The notes beneath the pieces are model-generated. The model saw only the letters and a list, made by a program, of their open reading frames with translations. It was not told where the DNA came from and made no database searches. 64,000 nucleotides of DNA. Origin: Rhizophagus clarus (lineage: Eukaryota > Glomeromycota > Glomeromycetes > Glomerales > Glomeraceae). Below are positions 47,201 to 58,307 of the stretch, in pieces. The stretch covers positions 620,001 through 684,000 of the forward strand of contig BLAL01000034.1 in the NCBI GenBank assembly GCA_015698045.1, written 5' to 3'. The position numbers and the translations under genes were made by a program. Position 1 is the first letter of the stretch. Each line of letters begins with the position of its first letter.

Positions 47201-47360
47201 TATTATACTGTTAATTAGTAAGAAAAAGCCAGAATTTTAAGGTGTTATACTGTTAATTAGTAGAAAAAAATCAGAATTTCAAGGCGTTACATTACTAATT
47301 AGTAGAAAAAAGCCAGAATTTCATGACGTTATACTACTAATTAGTAGAAAAAAATTGGAA
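47201..47360. repeat. 43-bp tandem repeat, 3.7 copies
   Basis: The unit TTATACTGTTAATTAGTAG-AAAAAAGCCAGAATTTCAAGG-CG repeats at 42-43-bp spacing, with changes that are mostly transitions. Non-coding. Confidence 0.85.
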
Positions 47361-48216
47361 TTATATATATTTATATTTTTTTTATTAAAATAAGCATCAG
47401 CTATACAAATTAAAATATATGACATATATAAAAATGATTGCTATTACATAAACTATATATATAACCTTTTAAAAAATCTTAAAATTTAAGCAAATAAAAT
47501 TTTATGATTTTTAAAAATTTTACTAATATGGTTAAGCAAACTTACATATGACTTTTATATGTATTTTTCAGGAACCTTTTTTGACTATTTTATTTTTAAA
47601 TATTTTATAATAATTGTTATAAATTCAGATATTTCATATCCATAGTATACTTTAGAAGAGTTATACATATCATATAATATCCATTTTATTACAAATTTTT
47701 ATCTTTTTCTTACCTGTTAAATTTAATTATCAATCAGATTATAATATTTATAAATTATATAATTAATATATGTAACATAAAATTTTAATTATCTTCCTTC
47801 TTCCTTTAATAATTACATAATATATATATTTTTTTATTTATATTTTTAATTTAGCAAATTTTGTGAAAAATAAAATATATTAATTTGTAATCCTTTAATT
47901 ATATTTTTCTTTTAGTTTTTTAAGCCTAGACTTAAATTTGATAGAATAGTAATCCATTATAATTTCAAATATATTTCTTATATTACTTCTTTTAAATATT
48001 ATATCTAATATTACAGAAATATCTTTAAATATACTTTTTTTAAATATATTTAATTTTATTAATATCATCAATATTCTGTTTATCTTAATCTTTATTTTTA
48101 GCAATATAAATAGCATAATTATTAGAAAAAAATTTTAAAATTACTGCTACTACTTCTTAATTTCTTATCATTATCTTTTTAATTTACTAATAATAAACTT
48201 AATATTTTTGGCAATA
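47361..48216. other. AT-rich non-coding sequence
   Basis: No gene or element boundary seen. The 73-residue minus-strand open frame (47,895-48,116) is Ile/Lys/Asn-rich and looks like chance. Confidence 0.4.
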
Positions 48217-48412
48217 CAGTCGTACCTCCATATAGTCACCCCCTATATAAGCACATCATATATATAAGCACATATTTGAGCTTTTTGAATGGTAAAAATT
48301 ATTAGAAGAATCCTTCCCTATAGTCACAATCATAATAGCACCTCTTTATAAGCACATTGTGCTTTAAAAGTCACTATGTGCCTGACTGCGTGACTATAGG
48401 GAGGTACCACTG
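48217..48412. mobile_element. 196-bp Tc1/mariner-type MITE, TA-flanked
   Basis: Ends CAGTCGTACCTCCATATAGT (left) and CAGTGGTACCTCCCTATAGT (right, reversed), each flanked by TA. Internal TATAAGCACAT repeats are present. The same end type as 23,166-26,110 and 42,248-44,345, so these probably share a transposase source. Confidence 0.85.
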
Positions 48413-48485
48413 TATATACTTTATATTAATGTATAACTCTTGTATTTATTTCCTATTTACTATTTTAATATTCTATATTTTTTGT

Positions 48486-48973
48486 AGGATTTTGTAATTC
48501 AACGCCATGGCGATGCATCGCCAGTCAGCCAATTAAAGACAATTATTTTTGATTGAAAAATCGGCAGAGTTGTACTGACATGCTGATTATTTCCTTTTTA
48601 GGAATTTTTGTGTAACTGACCTGCTTCATTTTTTGTGGGATGCAAAATATCCTTTTTTGAAATTTTGTGTAATGTTTAAAATATCACACTGCATCATACT
48701 CCCAGCTTTCAAAAATCATTAAGTATTATTTGGATAGAATTTTTTTCAGTGAAAAAAATCTTAATTGTCACCTTATTCGTCATATTGTTAATTCTGGCCA
48801 CATTCCGTAATTCTGGTCGAATTACATAACATTACATAAAATTCCAAAAAAGGATATTTTGCGTCTTACAAAAAATAAAAATTTGTATGCAGGTCAATTA
48901 CACAAAAATTCCTAAAAAGAAAATGATCAGCATATCACGTGATACCAGCGATGCATCACCATGACGTTGAATT
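48486..48973. mobile_element. 488-bp long-TIR MITE with 8-bp TSD
   Basis: Flanked by TTTTTTGT on both sides (48,478-48,485 and 48,974-48,981). The ends AGGATTTTGTAATTCAACGC and AGGGTTTTGTAATTCAACGT (reversed) open long inverted arms of about 220-240 bp. These include CATGGYGATGCATCGC and TTTTTAGGAATTTTTGTGTA on both sides. An 8-bp duplication fits hAT. It is GC-richer than its surroundings, which suggests recent arrival. Confidence 0.7.
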
Positions 48974-48981
48974 ACAAAACC

Positions 48982-50145
48982 CTTTTTTTGTAAATCATAT
49001 TAAGACTTTATCAAAATATTTTGTATAATATTGTTATATTGTTCATAAAAAATTTCAAATAATTATAATAAAGATTATATTCATAGTACTAATTATTTAT
49101 TTTTCTTTTTTAAAGTCTATCTTTTTTTTTAAAAAAAAATAATACATTTATAATTATATATTAACAATAGATAATATAATCATTTTAGATATTAAAATTA
49201 TATTCAAAAATAAAACTATATGGATTTTTTGCTAGAAAAATGACCTTCTAAGAAATTTTTTAACTAAATTTTATTGTTAAACTCATTTTAATCTATTAGT
49301 TTTAAAAATAAAAAACTATAAAAATCTCAATTTTTAATAAAAAGTTCTCATAAGATCATTTTTTTATCAAAGAACCTACTATGTTAGAAAGTGATCTTTC
49401 TTATAAACTTTTAATAAAATAATATATTTTTAATAATTATTTAAAATTTTTAATTAAAATAAAAAATCAAACAAATATCTTTTTTTATAAATTTTTTTAA
49501 TTATAGAAGTTATTTACTCAGTTTTTTCAATTGAATATTTTTAATTTCAAATATTTCAATAATATAAATAATTGTTTATTAAAATAATTTTATATAAATT
49601 TTATTGATTATCTAAAATTTCTTTATTATTTATTAGATTCAATATTCTACTAATAAAAGTAATTCAAAATTGTGATATATTGGTAAAAAAAGATGTATAT
49701 AAAATTTTATGACTATATATGTATAGAATTTGAATATCTTTTAATCATTTACACTATATATATGACTAATATACACTATATATTTTTGAAACCCTCTGAT
49801 CTAACTTAATAAATTTTATAATTATACTAGTTTTAGTTTAATTTTTTATATTTTTTAATAAAAATAACAAATGACTTTATTTATAAAAGTTTGTCATTTG
49901 TAAAGGTTTATGACGTATAACTTTATCATATGGCTTCAACCAATCAAAATAGAGTATTATTTAATTCTATAATTTGACAAATCATGTAAACATATAAATG
50001 ATATAATGCCATGTACCAGCACTCCCTATTAACTATCTTATGTTATATTAAATTTCCAGTATAAAAGTATAAAAATGATAATGTCAAATTAATTAATCTC
50101 TTCAAATAACTTCAAAACAACTGATAAGAAAAATAATAAATATAT
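48982..50145. other. AT-rich non-coding sequence
   Basis: No gene or element ends recognised. Confidence 0.4.
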
Positions 50146-50507
50146 CTGAGTTTCAATTTCCTCGATCTCTGTTCCTCCCAATTTACAGAAGAAGAATTAC
50201 AAGAAGCAAGTAAATTAATACACTCTTCTGTAGATTGGACTGAATACAATAAGTGGATTGAGGCTGGAGAGCCTTTCAAAGAACATGATGAATTGTTGCC
50301 TATAAATCAGAAACTTAAAAATAGATCAACTCAACAAAGATCAGCTGGTAAGCCTATTAGTTTATATTCACTTTATTATTAGCTTTCATTATAATAAAAT
50401 CAAACTTATAAATTTTTTTCTAAGGAATCAAGCAACATAACATTATTAAAAAGCAAAAACAGGAAAATAGAATTAGTTTTAACAAGAGTAATGAAAAGGC
50501 GAATTAA
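50146..50507 (+). pseudogene. Two-exon coding fragment, family unknown
   Basis: A first open stretch (to 50,347) includes FTEEELQEASKLIHSSVDWT and KWIEAGEPFKEHDELLPINQ. It ends at a GTAAGC donor. A 77-bp intron ends CTAAG at 50,424. The second exon (50,425-50,507) joins in phase to give GIKQHNIIKKQKQENRISFN and a stop. No start codon is seen in the open frame, and stops lie upstream. The clean splice phase says this was a real gene, but the 5' end is missing. It lies just outside the left end of the hAT remnant at 50,606. Confidence 0.45.
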
Positions 50508-51055
50508 AAAGCTGGAAAAAAATGAAATGAAATTACTTCTAATAAAAGAACTAAAACTACCATCTGTAAGAAAATGAATATTGTTGTAAAATCTCTGGAT
50601 CCAATCTAAAGATAGCCCTAAAATTGATTTTTCAAAATTCTAAAATCTGAATTTCTGAAACTAAAATCCAAATCATTTCAGCAAGCTAAAATTAATGCTA
50701 AAATCTGAATTATCAACTGAATGCCAAAATTTAAAATTAGTTTAAATTAGAAATTAACATCTAAATTTTTTAGTTGATTTATTATTTTATTATTTATTTA
50801 CATTATCTTTATATATATTATTATTATTTTAAGTTATAAAACTAATATATTGTTTTTATAATATGATCAATTTTCAAGATGCTTAATTTTAATATTTTAT
50901 TTAAAAATTTATTATGAATATACACTTCGAATTTTCAATATAATATTTATATTTATATTTTTTTTCAATTTGTAAATTTTCAACAAAAAGATAAGAATAA
51001 CCATTTTATAACATTTAATACTGTACTGAATTAATGTATTATACATTTTAATACA

Positions 51056-52660
51056 TTATTCACAATATTTTGCAGCAAGCTCTTCAATGTCATAATCCAT
51101 TATTGATTTTTTAATATCTTTAGAATTATTATTATTCTCATTATCATCGTCATCATTATCCTTATCCTTATCATCATTTTCGTCATCATTCTCATCATTA
51201 TCTTCAGGATCTTTAATAAATGGTATATTATTTATATCAAATATATTTTCCAATATCAATACTGATACAATGTGATTTGGAATTTCATATTGTTCTCCAA
51301 TTTTCCTTTCAGGTTTATTTCTCTTAAGGTCCTTCTCAAGATTATTTAATAATTCATTGATCATATCCTTTAATTCATCTTTAGAGTATTTTGAACTTGT
51401 ATATTTTAATTTATCATTTACTTTTGAAATATAAAATAATCTAATTTTAGCCATAGATTTGATTTTTAATGTCTGTAAATGAAGTCTTTTTTTTCCATAT
51501 AGCCATTCAAGGGTTGAAAATACTCATTCATGGTCAGCGCTATAAGGCGTAATGGATAAAATATAAAGAGTAAGATCTTGCAGACAACTTTCAGTATCAT
51601 TAATAGCCATTTACCATAATATAGGAGTTTCATCTAAATCCTTAAAATCTTTATTATAAGATACTAATTTAAATTTATACTTACGCATTTGGGGAAAAAA
51701 TGTCTCATACAAATTTTGATCATTCCCATCATCTTTCATATATTACCAGTAGCTGAAGTAATTAATGCATAATTTTCACTTTGTAACCCTTATGCTATAA
51801 AAATTATTATCAATTAATTGACCTCTAACACAATTAAATAATAAAAAAATTTATATACATCACGAAATCCTAGATATAAAAAATAAGCTAATAAATATAA
51901 AGAAATATCAAACTCTTCTCATCTCCTATTAAACGCTTGTATCACATACTACTAAAGTGCTACTAAATTATTTGATCTAAAATTCTTGATTATATATGCT
52001 AAACAAATCATTTGGATGAATACATCAGCCAAATTAGTATTATTTTCTTCAAGTAACAATATTGCATTCTTGATAGGTTGAAGTAGCTTAACTAAAGTAT
52101 TAATTTTATCATAAAAATGATGCCTTTTAAAAATTTTTTTAATATTAGAGTTAGTAATTTTGTTAAAATGATTAGTTATTACCTAAAATATAGATGCTAT
52201 CCAAATCCAAAATAATTTGGGATTATGGCAGCCCAAATGTATAAATCCAAATTAATTTACAAATTATATATATAAATTTTGCAATTTGTACATTTGGAAT
52301 TTGGGAATTATGACTGTCAAAATGTACAAATTAATTTGGGATTTGTTTAAAATAATTTGGATGGCATCTATAACCTAGAATATTAAAATTGATATTTAAT
52401 TAGTAAATATAATATTAAAAAATTAACCAAAATTTGAAAAATTACCTCTTCAAGTGCATGTTTTATTCTAATAATTAAATATGCCACCTCATATATTGAG
52501 ATCTACTTTGTTTTAATAAAACATTTAAGCTCTTTATCTTTAATTTTTAAATTCTTAACAGACTCAGACAATAGCTAGTTGCTAATATATGATATTTTAA
52601 AATAATTGGTAACGGTATTACAAGCATTTAAAATTTTAGTGGTAGTATCATGATCTATAA
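51056..52660 (-). pseudogene. hAT transposase, central and C-terminal part, broken
   Basis: On the minus strand: HHFYDKINTLVKLLQPIKNA, LLEENNTNLADVFIQMICLA, then SLYLLAYFLYLG, as in the central insertion domain of RICESLEEPER-like hAT transposases. The C-terminal dimerisation region follows: ADHE-stop-VFSTLEWLYGKKRL then LKIKSMAKIRLFYIS. It ends in an Asp/Asn-rich acidic tail (51,220-51,110). The 132-residue frame at 51,056-51,454 is only the tail; MAKIR is not a true start. Several stops and shifts are present, and a MITE is inserted at 52,191-52,370. Cut-and-paste transposase by family; inactive. Confidence 0.7.
52191..52370. mobile_element. 180-bp MITE, copy 2 (TAGATGCC family)
   Basis: Starts TAGATGCTATCCAAATCC and ends GGATGGCATCTA, flanked by TA. 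The inverted ends are better kept here than in copy 1 at 44,837-45,016, so this copy is probably younger. Inserted in the hAT transposase pseudogene. Confidence 0.85.
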
Positions 52661-52829
52661 AAAAAATATATTACGAACTTGTAATATCATATGATCAGTA
52701 ATTACTAATTAGCCAATAAATTAATATTATTTAAGATTGATTTTGTGATTAAGTTAATAAAATGTGCAATATAACGCAAATTTAATATCTTCAGATGTTC
52801 TTTAGTTATTATTTCACAAATTAACACAG

Positions 52830-53060
52830 GTCGAATAGAGTCAAATCGGTCACCAATCAGGCATGTGACTGATTGGTAACCGATTGGTTACCTATTGATG
52901 ACTGATTCTTTCAATCAGTCATCAATCAGGTATAAAATCCAAATCAGTTATCAACCGGTCATATGACTGATTGATGACTGATTGATGTACAGTTGAATTT
53001 ACCAGTTATCAATAGGTCACATATCAGATTGATGACTGATTGGTTGCAAATTGGCTTATT
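52830..53060. repeat. GACTGATTG short-repeat cluster
   Basis: Many copies of TGACTGATTG and its inverse CAATCAGTCA, with spaced ACCGGTTAC/GTAACC variants (for example GATTGGTAACCGATTGGTTA). Both orientations occur, so the region can fold on itself. Non-coding. Confidence 0.75.
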
Positions 53061-53104
53061 ATATATTAGCAGATTTTTCAACAATAACGTTTTATTTATA
53101 AACC

Positions 53105-55345
53105 ATTTTAAACTTTGATAGAAAATTTTTTTTTTTTTGAGATTTCTAAGAGTTCGTATAGGGTATCTAATAGAAATTTTTTTTTTATTTTCGAAAAGTT
53201 CATATGGAAAGAGTTCGTATGGGATATTTGACAAAAAATTTTTTTGCGAAATTTTCTGAGTTCATATGGGAAGGGTTCGGACAGGAAATTTTTTTTTGAG
53301 AGATTTTCTAAGATTCGTATAGGATATTTTTGATAAATAGATTTTTTTTTATTTCTAAGAGTTCATATGGAAAGAGTTCGTATGGGATATCTGATAGAAA
53401 ATTTTTTTTTTAAGAGATTTTCTGAGTTCAGTTCATATGGAATATCTAATAGAAAATTTTTTTTTGAGAGAGTTTGTATGGAAAGAGTTCGTATTTTCTA
53501 AGAGTTCATATGGGAAAGGTTCATATGGGATATCTTTAATAGAAATTTTTTTTTAAGAGATTTCTAAGAGTTCGTATTGGAAGGGCTCGTATAGAATATC
53601 TGATAGAAAATTTTTTTAAGATATTTTCTAAGAGTTCATATGGAAAGGGTTCATATGGATTCTTTAATAGAAATTTTTTTTTTTAAGATTTTCTAAGAAT
53701 TCGTGAAGAAAGAGTTTGTATCATTGGATATTTTGATAAAGATTTTCTGAATGTTCATATAGAAAAGGTTCATATGGGATATCTGATAGAAAATTTTTTT
53801 TGAGATTTTTTAAGAGTTCATATGAGAAGAGTTCGTATGGGATACCTGATAGAAAATTTTTTTGTGAAATTTTTTAGGGTTCGTATGAAAAGAATTTGCA
53901 TGAGATTCTTTGATAGAAAATTTTTTTGAGAAATTTTCTAAGAGTTTATATGGAAAGGATTTGTATGGGTCTATGGAATATCTGATAGGAAATTTTTTTT
54001 TGAGAGATTTCCTAAGATTCGTATAGAATATATTTGATAAATAGATTTTTTTTTTTTGATTTCTAAGAGTTCATATGGGTATCTGATAGAAAATTTTTTT
54101 TTTGGGATTTTCTAAATTTATATGGGAAGAGTTTGTATTTTCCAAGAGTTCATATGGGAAGCGTTTGTATAGGATATCTTTAATAGAAAATTTTTTTTAA
54201 AAGATTTTCTAAGAGTTGTATGGGAAGGATTTGTATGGGATATTTTAATAAAGATTTTCTATGGTAAGGGTTCGTATGGGATATCTTTGATAGAAAATTT
54301 TTTTTAAGATTTTCTAAGAGTTCGTATAGGAAGAGTTCAGAAGAATTCAGAAAAGTTTGTATGGGATATCTGATATAAAATTTTTTTTAAATTTTTTAGG
54401 GATGGGATTCTTTAGTAGAAATTTTTTTTTATGAGATTTTTAAAAGTTCATATGGAAAAGGTTCGTATGGGATTCTTTGATAGAAAATTTTTTTTTAAGA
54501 GATTTTCTTAGAGTTTGTGTGAGAAGAGTTCATATAGGATATTTTGATAAAGATTTTCCAAGAGTTCATATAGGAAAGGTTCATATGGGATATCTAATAG
54601 AAAATTTTTTTTTGAAATTTTCTAAAAGTTCATATGGAAAGAGTTCGTATGGGATACCTGATAGAAAATTTTTTTGTGAAATTTTTTAGGGTTCGTATGA
54701 AAAGGATTCGCATGGGATTCTTTGATAGAAAATTTTTTGAGAGATTTTCTAAAAGTTCATATGGGAAGGGTTCATATGGGTCTATGGGATATATGATAGA
54801 AAATTTTTTTTTTTGAGAGATTTCCTAAGATTCATATAGGATATATTTGATAAATAGATTTTTTTTTTTGATTTCTAAGAGTTCATATAGGTATCTGACA
54901 GAAAATTTTTTTTTGGGGATTTTCTAAGTTTATATGGAAAGAGTTTGTATTTTCCAAAAGTTCATATGGGAAGCGTTCGCATAGAATTCTTTAATAGAAA
55001 ATTTTTTTTTGAGAGATTTCTAAAAGTTCATATGGAAAAGGTTCGTATGGATTCTTTAATAGAAAATTTTTTTTAAGAGATTTTTTAAGAGTTTGTATAG
55101 AAGTTCATATGGGATATCTGATAGAAAATTTTTTTGTGAAATTTTTTAGGGTTCATATGGAAAGGATTTGCATGGAATTCTTTGATAGAAAATTTTTTGG
55201 GAGAGATTTCTAAGATTCATATAGGATATTTTTGATAAATTGATTTTTTTTTTTATTTTTAAGAGTTCGTATGGGTTATTTGATAGAAAAATTTTTCTTA
55301 AGAGATTTTCTAAGAGTTCGTATGAAAAGGTTTGTATGGGACCCT
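53105..55345 (+). repeat. GTTCATATGGGA-type tandem array, second block
   Basis: The same unit as 45,830-47,045 and the same orientation, with about 28 copies in 2.2 kb. It is better conserved, and a longer higher-order repeat of about 450 bp is visible (compare 53,870-54,110 with 54,650-54,910). It is preceded by the same TTTATAAACCATTTTAAA flank. It separates the two halves of a hAT transposase. Open frames are repeat-derived. Confidence 0.85.
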
Positions 55346-55454
55346 TCTTTGATATTAAAAATAGTTAAAATAATAATCAATACAAAAAATATTTATGAAC
55401 AATTAGCAATAATTTATCATCATTTCCATCAACTTTTCTTTTTTTATTAGAACT

Positions 55455-55745
55455 TGTTGATTAATTTGATTCTCGTGAAGCAATAAAAGCTGTATCATCA
55501 TCTAAGAAATCCTTTGCAGTAATAAAACCAAGTCAATAGATTTGAATTTCTTTAGAGCAATCAGTACACTCATTAGTAAGATAAGATTGTAATACACCAA
55601 CATATGCATATTGCCATTTCTTATAACAAAATTTGACTTTCTGAAATAATGACCTGATGAGTTTAATGGTGTTTGCTCAAAAAAATCCCATACTGTGTTC
55701 AGTTTGCAACTTGCTCTACCTTTAGGTTTATTTTATCTAGCCATT
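55455..55745 (-). pseudogene. hAT transposase N-terminal BED-type zinc finger, broken
   Basis: On the minus strand: KPKGRASCKLNTVWDFFEQT, then after a shift YKKWQYAYVGVLQSYLTNEC and CSKEIQIY, and finally IASRESNQSTSSNKK. The order VWDFFEQ…C…C…H/C fits the BED-type finger that begins hAT transposases. The frame is broken by at least one shift. It is the 5' part of the transposase whose 3' part lies at 51,056-52,660. Confidence 0.6.
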
Positions 55746-56010
55746 TATACAGTTTATATTAATGAATGAATACTTTTTATAGATAAGAAAGCTAGAAACG
55801 GTAATGATAAGTAATAACAAAAAAGATTTTTGGATAATCTTTAAAATGTAGATCATCCCTTTTATTTAAATACTTATTTTTAATTGGTTATCTGAATCAA
55901 ATTTTGGGATTTATTTCAGATTTTAGAATTTTGGCTTTTAAAATTATATCAGATTTAAATTTTGGAATTTTAGAAAATTTGAAATATTTCAGTTTCAGGA
56001 CCATCTTTAG

Positions 56011-56469
56011 CAAGTATCAGATTAATCTTATAAAGTTCGCAGTTAAAAATAATCCTGAATTACTTTGAAGTAATATGAAAAGGGTAATTGGCATAATTAT
56101 AGGGTTGTTGAAGAATTAGGTTAGTGTAGATAGTTTCCCAATTAGCAAGAAGGCTAGGATCAAAAAATTTATCAAAAAATAATATGTATCATAGTTATTG
56201 ACAAATTGTTATAAATGATTTTTTTATTATTTATATATATATATCTAACTTAAACTTTTGAATTATTCCATCTCATATAAAAAAATATTATCAAACATGC
56301 AATCTAAAATTGATTCATTGAGAGAAATAAATTTGAAGCTTTTATTTAAGATTACAAAACTTAGAAATCAGACCTTTATTATAAAAAATTTGTTAATATT
56401 ATAATGAATTATTTGGTATAAAGGTAGGGTCATATGACTTGACAATCTAATCAAATAATCTGAATATCT
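56011..56469. other. AT-rich non-coding sequence
   Basis: No gene seen between the right end of the hAT remnant and the exon-like array. Confidence 0.4.
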
Positions 56470-58030
56470 AATCTTTTTTTAATTAATTAATTATTTTTTT
56501 TTTATAGTGTTACCAGATGAAAAGTATGATCAGACTTTTGGAATTAAGATAAGGAAAGATGAGTAAGATGTTTTTGTTATTTTTTTTTTAATTAATTAAG
56601 TTATTAACTTTTTTTTATTTTTTGTAGTGTTATCAGATAAAAAGCATGACCAGACTTTTAGGATTAAGGTAAGGGAGGATAAAGGAAGTATTTTTCAGTA
56701 TTTTTTTTTAACTAATTAATTAATTATTTATTTTTTTCTTTTTTGTAGTGTTACCAGATGAAAAGCATAACTGGACTTTTGAAATTAAGGTAAAGGAGGA
56801 TAGGAAAAATGTTTTTTGGTATTTTTTTTTAACTAATTAATTAATTATTTTTTTTTTCTTTATTGTAATGTTACTGGATAAAAATTATGATCAGATTTTT
56901 GGAATTAAGGTAAAGGAGAGTGGGTGAAGTGTTTTCATTATTTTTTTTTAACTAATTAATTGATTATTTTTTTTTCTTTTTTGTAATATTGCCAGACAAA
57001 AAGCATGACCAGACTTTTGGAATTAAGGTAAGAGAGAGTGGATGAGGTGTTTTTATTATTTTTTTTAATTAAATAATTGATTATTTTTTTTCTTGTAGTG
57101 TTGCCAGATAAAAAGTATGACTGGACTTTTGGAATTAAGGTAAGGAAGGGTGAGTGAGGTGTTTTTGTTATTTTTTTTTTTTTAACTAATTAATTAATTA
57201 TTTTTTTTTTTTTTTGTAGTGTTGCTAGATGAAAAGTATGATCAGATCTTTAGAATTAAGATAAGGGAGGGTAGGGAAAGTGTTTTTCAGTGTTTTTTTT
57301 TTAACTAATTAATTAATTATTTTTTTTTTCTTTTTGTAGTATTGCCAAATAAAAAGCATGACTGAATTTTTGAAATTAAGGTAAAGGAGAGTGGGTAAGG
57401 TGTATAGTTTTAAGCGAAACTATTTTTCAAAATCTGAATCGTTTCGCCCAAGTTTTGCCCCATATAAGCTGAAACGATCTAAAACTTCTGAAACTCAAAT
57501 TTGGAAATGAATTTATTGATCATTTGAACAAAACCAGTTTCGCCCAAAATACTAGTGAGGTGCCTTTCATTATTCTTCTTTTTAATTAATTAAGTTATTA
57601 ATTTTTTTTTCTTTTTTGTAGTGTTGTCAGATAAAAAACATGACCAGATTTTTAGAATTAAGATAAGAGAGAGTGGGAGAAGTGTTTTTTAGTGTTTTTT
57701 TAACTAATTAATTAATTATTATTTTTTTCTTTTTTGTAGTATTACCAGATAAAAAACATGACTGGACTTTTGAAATTAAGATAAGGGAGAGTAGGAAAAG
57801 TGTTTTTTGTTGTTCTTTTTTTAACTAATTAAGTTATTAATTTTTTTTTTCTTTTTTGTAGTATTACCAAATAAAAAACATGACTGGACTTTTGAAATTA
57901 AGATAAGGGAGAGTAGAAAAAGTGTTTTTTGTTGTTCTTTTTTTAACTAATTAAGTTATTAATTTTTTTTTTCTTTTTTGTAATATTGTCAGATAAAAAA
58001 CATAATTGGACTTTTGAAATTAAGGTATTA
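56470..58030 (+). repeat. Tandem array of exon-plus-intron-like units, 12 copies of about 119 bp
   Basis: Each unit has a 41-nt exon-like core (TGTTGCCAGATGAAAAGCAT-GACCAGACTTTTGGAATTAAG), a donor-like GTAAGGGAG, a TTTTTAACTAATTAATT stretch that fits a branch site, a poly-pyrimidine run and TTTTTTGTAG just before the next core. Cores start near 56,508, 56,628, 56,749, 56,869, 56,987, 57,099, 57,219, 57,340, 57,622, 57,740, 57,863 and 57,986. About half keep GT at the donor and most keep AG at the acceptor; the others have AT or AA. Because 41 is not a multiple of 3, joining cores shifts the frame and a stop is met in the third frame. A hAT-like MITE interrupts it at 57,403-57,554. Confidence 0.85.
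57403..57554. mobile_element. 152-bp MITE inside the exon-like array
   Basis: Flanked by GTAAGGTG and GTGAGGTG (8 bp, one transition). Inverted ends TAGTTTTAAGCGAAACT and TAGTATTTTGGGCGAAACT (reversed). CGAAACG/CGTTTCG motifs lie inside. Size and duplication length fit a non-autonomous hAT element. The exact first base of the ends is uncertain by 2 bp. Confidence 0.65.
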
Positions 58031-58307
58031 AAAACTGAAAAAAAATAATAAAAATAAACAAATTTGGTATAAAATACTAAAAAAAAGTGAAAAAATAAAT
58101 AAAATAAAATAAATTTGGGTAAATACTGAAAAAAATATGTAATTTACATTTATTAAAATTAGTATTTTTTAAAAATAAATCCACATATATCTATTATAAA
58201 CTTTATGTAAATATAATATGTGAATTACTCTTAAATTGATTGATCTATGCAAACTCAATTTATGGATTTAAAAAGTAACTTAATATAAACTCTACGCAAA
58301 CCTGTAT

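Larger units (their letters stand above)
50606..56010 (-). mobile_element. hAT element remnant, enlarged by repeat insertions
   Basis: Ends CTAAAGATAGCCCTAAAATT (left) and CTAAAGATGGTCCTGAAACT (right, reversed); all differences are transitions. AAAATCTGAATTTCTGAAAC-type motifs lie inside each end. It encloses C-terminal (51,056-52,660) and N-terminal (55,455-55,745) parts of one minus-strand hAT transposase. A MITE and the 2.2-kb tandem array sit between them. I could not find a matching 8-bp duplication (GATCCAAT against CAAGTATC), so one edge may be eroded or recombined. Confidence 0.55.

Noticed and set aside
54477..54816. Frames of 60-70 residues with repeating GYLIENFF motifs
   Set aside because: They are translations of the GTTCATATGGGA tandem array, as are 45,929-46,599 and 52,959-53,234.
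56470..58030. Repeat protein encoded by the 119-bp array
   Set aside because: Unspliced frames end within each unit, and joining 41-nt cores changes frame and meets a stop.
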